A stretch of 25,872 nucleotides of DNA from an uncultured Mollicutes bacterium (GTDB lineage Bacteria > Bacillota_I > Bacilli_A > Acholeplasmatales > Anaeroplasmataceae): NCBI GenBank assembly GCA_947174685.1, contig CAMWJY010000001.1:1-25872 (forward strand). The letters are read 5' to 3'. Within the stretch, counting starts at the first letter, position 1, and every line of letters begins with the position of its first letter. Below, in pieces: positions 8,419 through 20,500 of this stretch. A program made the translations under genes and the position numbers. The notes below the pieces were generated by a model that was given only the letters and a program-made list of their open reading frames with translations, was not told the DNA's origin and did no database searches.

Positions 8419-8463
8419 TTCGAGTATTTTACTTACGCGCGTATGTACATACACGCACTCGAA
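8419..8463 (+). promoter_or_regulatory. Long inverted repeat at the transcript start (leader hairpin or operator)
   Basis: Outer arms TTCGAGT (8419-8425) and ACTCGAA (8457-8463) are perfect complements. Inside them is GCG (8437-8439), one mismatch, the perfect palindrome GTATGTACATAC (8441-8452), one mismatch, and CGC (8454-8456). An 11-nt stretch (8426-8436) on the left side is unpaired. It begins within a few bases of the predicted transcription start, so it could be a 5' stabilising hairpin or an operator overlapping the start site. It does not precede a T-tract and is not a terminator. Confidence 0.6.
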
Positions 8464-8517
8464 GTGATGAAAAAATAATTATGTTAATTTTACATATTTC
8501 GTTATAGAAATTATTCT

Positions 8518-8524
8518 AAGGAGG
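8518..8524 (+). promoter_or_regulatory. Strong Shine-Dalgarno site of the giant gene
   Basis: AAGGAGG ends 9 nt before the ATG at 8534. It is much stronger than the sites of the two upstream genes and fixes the start of the giant reading frame. Confidence 0.9.
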
Positions 8525-8533
8525 CTGTTCATT

Positions 8534-11500
8534 ATGAAAGGATCTTCAAAAAATATTTTAAGAAAAGGAATAAAGCTGATTGGTTTGCTTGCTATGATAT
8601 TGGCAATCGCCTTTATCATTCATAAGCCACTTCAAGAATCTACAGATTTTATAGACGAAGAAGAGTTTGTGCCTCAAGAGCAAACAGATAGAATAAATTT
8701 GGCAAGTACTGCTCCTAACAGCGTAACAGATACTGTTTCTAGCAGTTTGACAGATATTGTTTCTAATAGTGTGGAGTATATTGAGCCGTCATATTCTACA
8801 ACTTCATATAGTATTAGCTATAGTGGAAATACTGATGGTGTGAATACAATCACGTTAAATTATATGTATTTTAATGCATCCCCTGGAGGAAACATTCAAA
8901 TACCTTCCAATTATTATTCAGGTAATACAAATTATACAATAACACGGATTGCAACGAATTTCTATATTCGATATTCTTCATATTATTCATATTATCTTTA
9001 TCCATCAGTGGTAAAATTGCCTGCCTCTATAAGACGTATTGAAAATAATGCGTTTGCACAAAGTTACTTTAATAATACTAAATTTGACTTATCATTGTGT
9101 ACAAACTTAGAATACATTGGTACAAATGCCTTCTATACAACTTCTTCTGAAAATAATCGTAGTATTGTGCAAATAGCTGAATATATGCCAAATCTTACAG
9201 AAATTGGAGAGAATGCCTTTAGAAATGCATTTAAAGTGGAATATGATACAAACGATAGTATGAATATCATGAGCATCAAGCGTATTGGAAAGTATGCTTT
9301 TGGAAATGATACAAACACATCTTCAGGATATTCCTATACTGGTTTACGTGGTATCGTATTTGGAGATTCTTTGGAATATATGGGAGATTATGCTTTCTAC
9401 AATAACGATGGTCTAGAAGATATAAATATTCCAGCAAGTTGTCAAGCAGTTGGCGCATATGCATTTGCTAGCTGTCAGAATATGATTACTGCAACGGTAA
9501 GAACACCGAAAATTGGTACAGCTGCCTTCAAAGATGATGCATCCTTGGTTTCTGTGCGTATAAGTGATTTGACAGAAGAAATTCCTGATTATTGCTTCCA
9601 AAGCTGCAACGCTTTGAGTACAGTCACATTATATCCAAGTTATGATGATATTTCCTTAAGTACTTCTTTAACGAGAATTGGTAAGAATGCATTTAGTAAT
9701 ACAAACTTAAATACATTTACCCTTCCTCAAAATGTTACAGAAATAGGAGATTATGCTTTTGCTGATTGTCGTGGTATGATCGCATTTGATTATTCTATAG
9801 CAGTAGAAAACATGAAGTTAGGAAATGGTATCTTACAAGGCTGTTCCAATATTGAAGAAATTGTAATTCCAGGAGATTTATTTGATTCCTGTGGTATTGA
9901 TTTCTTACGAGATGCAACCTTGCTTTCTAAGGTTACTTTCTTAAAGCAAAATGTTTTAGAGCCAGGCTTCTTTGCAGGATGTGCAAATTTAACAACAATA
10001 ATCTTTGCTGCAGAAGATCCTATTACTCGTATTCCTGATGAGTATTTTAGAGATTGTGTTAAATTAAGTGAATTATCTTTTGTTGATACCACTGGTACAC
10101 ATCATGGTGAATTATCAAGAACAATTGAATCAATTGGTGCATATGCATTCTACAACACTGCTTTTCCAGAAATTACAGTTTCTAATACTGTTGACAGTGT
10201 TGGAAATTATGCATTTGCCAATATGCAATTATTAACATATGCAAGTGTGAATTCAAAAGATATCAGCTATAGAATGTTCTATGGTTGTCCATATTTAGAG
10301 ACTGTTTATATTGGCTCTAATGCTTCAAATGTAATTAAGAAAACAGAAGAGAACATAAGCTCATACGAATTTAATTATAGTACAAATGAGGAAACAATAA
10401 TAAACAAGACGGTTCAAAAAAATGCCGCTTTTGCAAGTTGTATTCGTTTAAATAATCTTACTCTAGAGTGTCCAACCCTAGGTGCTTATATGTTCGATGG
10501 ATGTCTAAGCTTAGAAGAAGTGGAATTAAAAGCGACAATTCGTAATGTAGAAACACATGCCTTTGCAAATTGTCAAGAATTAAGCAGTGTAACTTTACTT
10601 ACTAGTGCATTAGGTGAATTTATGTTCGCAAATGATACTAAGTTAAAGAATATCACCTTAAATCCAAACACAACTACAATCCCAGCACATGCTTTCTATC
10701 GTTCAAACCTAGAATCAATTTCTATCCCATCCTCTGTTACTACAGTTGGAAATTTAGCATTTGCATATTCAATATCTTTACAGTATGCAGATTTGAATTC
10801 ATGTCAAATGATTTCACCTTATATGTTCTTCAATTGTATTGCATTACAGGAAATTGAAATCCCTGCAAATGTTGGCGATAATGTTGGAGATTATGCTTTT
10901 GCTAATTGTACAAATTTAAAAAATGCAATTATTCATAATAGCAAGATTAGTAATTATATGTTCTATAATGACCCATTGCTTTGTGCGCCTTCTACAAGTC
11001 ATCAGACTTTAGTTTTAGGAAGCAATATTCAAACGGTTGGTCAACGCGCTTTTTCAAAATCTGGTGTTACAAAGGTTGAGATAGCAGCAGATCAAATCAG
11101 TAATTATATGTTTGAGGATTGTTTAAGTCTTCAAGAACTTACTATTGGAATTGATGATGGTACTGGTTCATTTGATGCACCTTCTCAAATTGGTTCTTAC
11201 GCATTTAAGGGATGTACTCATTTGAATAGTGTTACTTTAAACATTAGCAAAGTTGGTTCTCATATGTTTGATGGCTGTAATAGTCTTACTTATCTAGTCT
11301 TAGGAAAGCCTATGCAATTGATTGATGAATATGCATTCGCAAATTGTTCTAGTTTAGCAACTGTAAGTACTACAGACCTTACAAATTTAACTGAAATCAA
11401 ACAATATGCATTCGCAAATTGTATTAAATTAAATTCTTTTGTAGTTCCTGATTCTGTTACGAAATTAGGCTTAGGTGTGTTTAGCAATTGTGCAAGCCTT

Positions 11501-14500
11501 AATACTATTACCATTCCTTTTGTTGGTGAAACATTAAATGCTGCAACCACAACTCAGACTGGTTCTACTAGTACAGTATTTGGCTGGATTTTCGGTTCAA
11601 TAGCTTCAGATTCTTCTGCTAGAATTACCAGCTATTATTCAGATACTGGCAATGTTTCATATTATGTTCCAACAGGATTGAATAATGTTATCATTACCCA
11701 AGAAAAAATTGTTATTTATGGTTCATTCTATGGGTATACAATGATACAATCTATTAATATCCCACTCAATACAGAAATCATCCAATCAAAAGCTTTCTAT
11801 GGATGCGAGGGATTAACAGACTTTGTTGTTCCATCTACAGTGAAGAATATTGGTACCGAAGTATTGGCTGAATGTATTGGATTGAGACAAGCTACATTAA
11901 ATTGTAATATTATGGGAACAAAGATGTTCTTCAATTGTGTTAAACTACATACAGTTCACTTGAAAGAAGTTAAATATGTTTCAACCTCTGCATTCCAAGG
12001 CTGTGTAGCATTAGAAATAGTAGACTTGAATCAAGGCAATGGTAGCTTAGGCAATATTTGTACAACTATTTATGAAAAAGCCTTCTATGGATGTAGTAAT
12101 CTTGTTACCCTTGAATTCCCATCTACGATAACACTTATCGATTCTATGGCATTTATGGATTGTGTGAAATTATCTTTTATCACATTACCAAGCAGTTTAA
12201 CTACGTTAAAACAACAGGCATTTGCAAATTGTGATAGTTTAGTATCCATTGTAATCCCTCAGAATTTATCTGAATTAGAAGCATCAATCTTCGTTAATTG
12301 CGATAACATAAGATCTGTGTTATTTACGAATGAGATTGTTGGAGAACGTATGTTTGAGGGCTGTAATACTATTCAAACAATTGAATTACAAAGAATTAAA
12401 GAAATTAAAAAGTTTGCTTTTTCAAATTGTTCTAGTATAGAAGATTTAATTTTACCAAATACTTTAACAACTCTTGGTCAAGGTGCTTTTATGAATTGTG
12501 CATCTATAAAAGAACTTGTTGTGCCAGAATCTGTTGTTTCTGTTGATGCTAGTGTATTCCAAGGCTGTACTGATTTACTTTATGTAACACTTAAAAATAC
12601 AAAAATGGGAACAAGTATGTTTGAAAACTGTACAAGCTTAAGAAATGTAGCTTTTGGAGCTCCAGAAACAGCTCCAGCTTATGCAATTTCTTCTAGAGCT
12701 TTCTATGGATGCTTTGAATTGCTATTCCCAGAATTGCCAAAAAATATTAATGAAATTGGAAGCTGGGCATTTGCTCAATGCTATAGAAATACAATTATTA
12801 ATATTCCAAAGACGATTGGAACTATGGGAGTAGGTGTATTTTGGGATATTGATGTTGAGGAAGCTATCATACCATTCATAGGTATGAATCGTGAACCAGC
12901 ATATCTTTCATATAGTGGTAATTATGGTTATTCAAGATATGTATTAGGTTGGATATTTGGTGCATCTAATCCTAGTTTGAATCCAACTATTGTGGCTAGT
13001 GGAACAAATTATACAACTCCATCTAAGGCTTATGAATGTAAAGTAAGCTATAATAATTCATATTCTTACTACTATAAGACAGAAGCTTGGTATTTACCTA
13101 AGTCTTTAACGAAGGTAACAGTGACAGATGCAAAAACTATACCATATTTTGCTTTCTGGTCAGCAGTAAATTTGACTGATATTGTAATAGAAGATACAGT
13201 AGAAATTATTCGTGAAAGTTCAATGTATAATTGTACAAGCTTAACAAATCTAGTAGTTCCATTCATAGGACTTGAACGTGGGGCTACAGGTGTTGCAAAT
13301 ACAAGTATTTTCTATGGTAGTTCTACGATTCGTTTCCATAAGAGCAGCATTGCATCATGGTTCTTGACAATGCCTGGTGGAAGCTATAGTTCTGTAGTTT
13401 ATAATGACTATGATAAAACTTCACCAGTAACTACGGTAGTTACGAGTGAACTTTCTATGCCAGCTACGACAAATTATAGTCATCCAATTCGTTATCAAGT
13501 TCCACTTTCTTTAAAAAATGTTGTAATAAGAGATTCTAATAATAAGAATTCTAGTTCTAAAAATTCTATAGGATTAGGTGAAGCTGCATTTTATAATTGT
13601 TCAATGATAAAAAATGTTACTTTTGAAGGTCATTTAGTAGCAATTGGTAAGAATGCGTTCTATAATTCTGGCATTGATTTCATTGATATTCCTAGTACGG
13701 TTGGAACTGTTGGCGAAGGTGCTTTTTCAGGCATGAAGAGCTTAGAAAATGTTATTGTTCGTTCATCAAGTATTTCTTCAAAAATGTTTGAAGGCTCTAC
13801 TGGATTAAAGAATGTTGAGATTTTAGGAACTAATGTTTCAGTTGGTTCTGCTGCATTTAGAAATTGTACATCTTTACTATCTGTTAACTTTAATCAATCT
13901 GTAATTAGTGTAGGAGAAGAAGCGTTCGCTGGATGTACGAAGTTAGAATCCTTATACATTAATAAGATTGGCTGTATATCAAATGGTGCGCTTCTTGCTG
14001 GATCTCACAATTTTGGATATTTATTCGGTAAGACTGCTGGTACAGGATTAGTTGCAAATACTACTCAGATTTCTGAAACAGAAACTGTAGTTAGATATTT
14101 ACCACAAAATTTATCTGTATACTTTATTGGTAGCGAAATTCCTGCTTATGGTTTTGCTGGTGTTTCAAGTATTCAAATAATCGATTTAGCTGAAGGCTTA
14201 ACAAAAATTGGTGATTATGCATTTAAAAATACTACAAATTTGAAGACTATTAGAATCCCATCATCCTTTAAAACGGATGGAACAACACCTGCTGGTGGAA
14301 AGAATATTTTCGAGAATTCTGGCTTAGTAACTGTTTATTTTGGTGAAGGAATTTCTAAAATATATGAGGGAATGTTTGCAGATTGTAGTGAACTTACAAA
14401 TCTGATTTTCGAGTCAACAACTACTATATATGAATACCGCTATATTTCAAACAATATATTCGAAGAATATAAAAAGGTAGGTTATACAGGTCAATTTATT

Positions 14501-17500
14501 TCTACAAATCGCTTAATTTGTGGTGGTAGAGATTTGACTGTAGGTACTGCAGATGACATTGAAAATATTATAATTGGTGGAGATTCCAAGTATTATCTTG
14601 ATAATCAAGACGGTACTTATTATGCATATGGTAAGGATACTTTGTTAGGAACATCTGATGATGTCTTAATTGGTATGGGTAATGACCAAGTATTAGGTAG
14701 CGATGATGACTTCGTTATCGTAGAATTTGGTGGTAAAAAATATAAAGATTTCTTTGATAATACCTATTGTACTATTACTATTGTAGAAGCAGAAGATGGA
14801 CAATGGAATTATGCATTTGGAATGACAAGATATACAAGAATAAATAATGCTTTTGTTGAAATTATTTTAGATGAAAAAGACCAAGCTTACATTGCTGTTC
14901 AAGATGATCAATATATTCTTTACCGTAGTACAGGCAAGGATGGAATCATTGGTACAGAAGATGACCGAATTGTTTTCTTAGGATTAACGGGTACAGAATA
15001 TACTAACATAACTGATGCAATTATTTATGATAGTGTCTTTGTTTGGGATGGCAAATTATATTATGATTATAGAGATAATACTTATCAAGAAATTGTTGTT
15101 TCTTCTACAGATGCCAATGGCTTTAGATTAGAAGAAATCTTTGGTGCTGGTCCAGATGCAATCATTGGTACAGAAGATGATATCTCTAAGTATACATCTA
15201 TAACTTTTGATAAGATTCAATCAGATGATTCTTTAGCGGATTATGGTAAATTATTATCTACTATCGATCAGAAGGCATTACAAGAATATACATACCAACG
15301 CATTATTACTGGCGATGATGGTACACATTACATTTATTTGCCTTGGGCTTCTTATTTGAATGAGCCTTCTTATTTAGGCTGTGGTAGAGATGGTCTATTA
15401 GGTACTGACGATGATATTTTAGGCGCTACAACAAACTTTAATATTGTTGTTGAAACTCCTAAACCAGAAGAAGAAATTATCATTCCAGTTGTAAATACGA
15501 CAACCTATAGAGTTTATGAATATAGAAGATATGAAGATAACGTTATGGCAAATACAGTTAAAATAATAGAAGAAGAAGCCTTCATTAACTGTACGAGCTT
15601 AACAAATTTAGTTCTTTCTGCACAATTGGTTGAAATTCATGACAAGGCATTCTTTAATAGTGGCTTAGAAGAAATAACAGTTCCTTCTTCAGTAGAATTC
15701 CTTGGTAGACATGTATTTGCTGAAAATAAGAGTTTAGTAAATGCAGTCATTATGTGTGAAGTCATTGGAGAATATATGTTTAGTAAGGATGAAAAACTTG
15801 CAAAAGCTTCTATCGCATATAATACAAGAGAAATAAGTAAAGGTGCATTTTATGAATGTAAGTCTTTAAGAATCATTACTTTCCATTCTAATTTCATTCA
15901 AGATATTCATTATGAATTGCCAGATGGATATTTCCCTGATGGAAGTGAGCCTTCTAATGGATCACCTGATGAACCAGAGGATCCTCTGCCGGGTGAGGAC
16001 TATGTTACATTCTTAGTTCGTAGAGCTCAAAGCAGTGCTGTAACTGTTGAAAATGGATTAGATAATAAGGAAGGTACTGCAGACGATTACTATAGCTATG
16101 GTAATTATTATAAACTAATTGGTATTGACTTAGTTGCTCAAACAATGGATGATATTGTTGTATTAATTTATGATGGCGCATATTATGAAGTAGTAGGTTA
16201 TCAAAATTTAAATAAAACAATTAACCTATATCGAAAAGTGACTTATTCTGCAGGAACAAATTCATTTATTTTTGGTGATTATTTCTTAGGAAATAGCAAT
16301 GGTGAATTCTCTTTAGAAAATCAATCAGTAACATTAAATTTAATAGAGGATGCAAGTGGTAATTATTCCTATAAAGTGGGTAATTTAGTATATGATTATG
16401 GCCAAGATGGTAAGCTTGGTACTACAGATGATGTCATCACTATTACAATTGATCAAACGACCTATGTTGTAGTAGAAATTGAAGGATCATATTATACTGA
16501 ACTTGCTACAAATGTTTATTATGAAGTAGATGTTGATTCCTTAACACTTAGACTTGTTTATTATGATGGTACAAGCTTTGTAGATACAATTGCATCTATT
16601 ATGAATCAATACTATTTTGTAAATGAAAATCACACATTACAATTGATTTCTAATGGCTCTATTGAAGAAGATGTTTATATTTTAGATAATAACATTTTAG
16701 TTTCAGTAGAAGAAAAACAGCCTAATCAATTCTTTGAATTCTTAAGAGGTAACTTCTATCGTTTATGGCAATATTCCAATAATCAGTTTAGATCATCTAT
16801 TGTTTGTGTAATGGATGAAGAGTTTGAAACTTTAGAAGATGCAGTATATTTAAGAGGAAATGATACATATGCTGTCTTCCTTGGAAATGCTTTATATCAG
16901 GTTCCAGGAGCTGATGGACTTTACGGTACAGATGATGATGAATATATCATCAATGATAATCCAACAGAAAATGTTGGTGGTCTAGTTTTCGTGTATCGTT
17001 CTGATGGAAAATACTATCATTATCATAATTTCAATATTTACTTTGTATTAGATTTAGATAATTATGTTTATAGCTATGTATGTGCTGGTCTAGATGAAGA
17101 TCCAACTACTGAAAGTGATAACTTCACAAATGTTGTTATAGGAAATGACGGTAACTTCTATTTGAACAATGAAGACGGAACTTATTATACTGTAACTAAC
17201 AGCAAATTAACTGGTACAGCTTCTGATACATTGGTTTGCCCTCAGGATGCTACAACTATTGGCAATCCAACAGATTATGTATTAAGAAAATATAATGAAG
17301 AATTCTATAGAGATTATTTAGATAATACCTTTGCAAAAGTTGATTTTGTAAAGCAAGGTAATTATTGGAAGGCTCAATTATCTGATGAACGTTTTGTAGG
17401 TACAAATACAGGTGCATTAGATCCTACAATTACACCAAGAATTACAGTGGAAAATAGAAATGGATTAGTGTATATCGATAATCATGATGGTACATTTACG

Positions 17501-20500
17501 TTATTAGGTAAAGATAATCTATTTAATACTGCTGATGATACACTTCATTTATTAATGGAAAATCAAGTTGCAGATGCAGATGATCCAAAGGTTGTTAAGG
17601 GATCTTACGTAAGTCAAGGTTCATCTGAAGAAGAAACGTATTATTACTTAGATATGGGTGATAATCATAACGTATATCGTAAGTATCAGATTTCTGGAAC
17701 AGAAGGAAATTATGAATATACTGACTTAGGTTTAATTGCAGCTAACATTGATTTTAAACCAGGTAATGTAAATGATGTTACTGCTTTCTATAATGAAACT
17801 TTAAAAGCATACTATTATTTAGATTCTTCTAGTGCTAGAAGAGGCTATGGTGAAGATGGTATTCTATATGGTTCCGGAAAGAATCAAGATTCCAAATATG
17901 TCATGGCTGATGGAAACTATGTAGATGTTACAACAATCACATTAAATGGTGTGGCTAATCTATATCATATTAATGCGGATAATACATATACAAAATATAT
18001 AGAATTAGATACACCTGTTGATGGAAATACGCATAGAGTAGACGGCTATGTTTGCTTAGGAAGTGACCGTGTTCTTCAAAGCACCGATTCTACTGATGTA
18101 GTAGAAGTCATTGTTAATGGTGAAGTGCTTCATTTCTTACATATAGCAGGAATGCCAACATATATTGCTGCTGGTGAAGATGGTTTACTAGGCTTTGGCG
18201 ATGATGATATTTTATGTCATGTTGGAACTGGCGGAATAGAATTCACAGGTGAAGGCTCAGATGATATCCTTGATATCGTTGCTGGAAAAGAAGATGAATA
18301 TTATTATAAGCATGTTGCAGGAAATATTTATCAACGTATTGAAAGTGGTGTATTAGGACGTTATGTTGCAGCTGGACTTGTTTCAGGTGAATACTGTGTT
18401 GGTACAGCAAAGGATTTAGTTCAAAATACAAATGATATTCAAAACATTACTACAGATTATGTAGAATTCGATTCAAATAACTATTTACTTGCTACAGCTG
18501 ACGGAATAATTAGCTTTGAAGAAAGTCAAATGGTACATACTTCAAATATTAATGACCCAGCTACTTATGTACTTGTACATAATGGTAAGGATAATACTTA
18601 TCATACTGCTGATGACTACATTGTAGTAGATGGCATAGCAACATTCGCACAACAAGATGGATTAATTGGATCAACAGATGATTTGACAAATGTTGTTTTA
18701 GGCTTAGACGAATTACCTTATGAATATGATTCTGTTAAGGATATTTATTATACCTATACTTTATCAGTAGATAGATTTGTTGAAGCCTTTGACGGAAATT
18801 CAAATCGTATCGCTCTATATTCTTCAAATGCTGTTGGCGATAGTGAGGATAAGACTTTAACTGCTCTAACTTTAAATGGCACAACTCAATATTATTTACA
18901 AAATAATTCTACAAGCTTTTATACATATGCAACAGGTACTATATTAGAATATTTAGTTCATGTTGGCTTGAACGATGACGGAACAGCTGCCTCATTAGGA
19001 AGTGTTTATAACTATGCAATGGTTGGCAATACTGCTCACTTTGTTGGTCTAGATTTAAGAATCGGTACAAGTGATGACTTGGTTGCGTTCTTAGGAGAAA
19101 ATGATGAACGTCCATATACATATGTTGATTCTATAGATCATAACATTTATATTACATATGATTTAACAACTTATACAGAATTACCTTCCCCTACAGGCGG
19201 CAAGTATATCATTTCTGCAGGTAGTGACAGAAGAATCGGAACAGATGATGATATTGATACTGTTATTCAGGTATCTGGTCACTATTATTATACAGATATG
19301 GATGGCTTGTATTTCACATCACCTAATAATATATTAGGATATTCTGACATGAGAATGTATGTTGGCGCTGATGGTGAGATAGGTACAAAGGATGATTACT
19401 ATAATGTTACTCGTTATCTACCTGGTAACCTTGGATACAAGGCAACCTTCGTTGGACCAGATGGCTATTATAGCGGTGGTGACGATTTAATTGCAGTTCT
19501 AGGTGTAAATCAATATGCTTACTATGCACTTACAGATGCAAAGAAGAATCAATACAATAACTTATATAGACGTTATAGTATGGATGAAATGTCTTATATC
19601 TCATTAGTTGGTGATACAATTTGTGGTGGTGCAAATTGTCGTCCTGGAGATTCTGATGATATTACAGAAACTAGTGGCAAATTGGTTCACGCACAAAATG
19701 GTGATTGGTATTTGACAGTTGAAGGTAGTACAAAAGAGTATTTGAATAAGAGCTTTGATGGTTTACTTGGTACTGCAGATGATAAACACATCTTTATTGG
19801 TGAGGATGCTGAGCTTGGTACTTATGACGATTATTATTGGATTTTAATTGATAATTTCAATCGTAAGGTATTCCCAGGTACAACACCTATATTAGACAGT
19901 GATACAGATGAAGTAAAAGAGTGGAAGAGATTCCATGGTGATGACGTATTCTTTACTGAAGATGATTATTATAGTGTTCCATCTGAACAAATTGTTGAGG
20001 TTGAAAACCAAACTCCTTATTCTCTAGAAAGTATTCAGGATTATGCATTCTATAATTGTGTTTCTTTAGAGCATTTACAATTATATTCTCCTGATGATTT
20101 CAATACTTATCAAAACTTAAATACTTTAGGTTCCTATGCTTTTGCTGGATGTACTTCTTTAAAAGAAATGATTTTCCCTTATACTCTACAAGGAGATAAA
20201 TTGACATCAGCAGATGATACTGGATATGGTGAATATATATTTGAAGGCTGTACATCATTAGAGACTGTTACTTTCAATGAAACATATTTAAGCCATGCTA
20301 CCTTTATTCCTAAAGGAATGTTTAAAGGATGTATCTCTCTATCTGAATTATACTTCTATGATTCCTTAACTAAGCTTGAAATGAATCATTTCTCACCTTA
20401 TCTTGAGGAAATTAGAGAAGAAGCATTTATGAATACATGGGCTATGGATGAGGATGGCAAGCCAATTTCATCAGATCCAGAGATAGGAAGCGTTGTAATT

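Noticed and set aside
14522..19980. RTX toxin-type calcium repeats
   Set aside because: The GGxGxDxUx nonapeptide tandem pattern is absent; the motif is GTxDD at irregular spacing.
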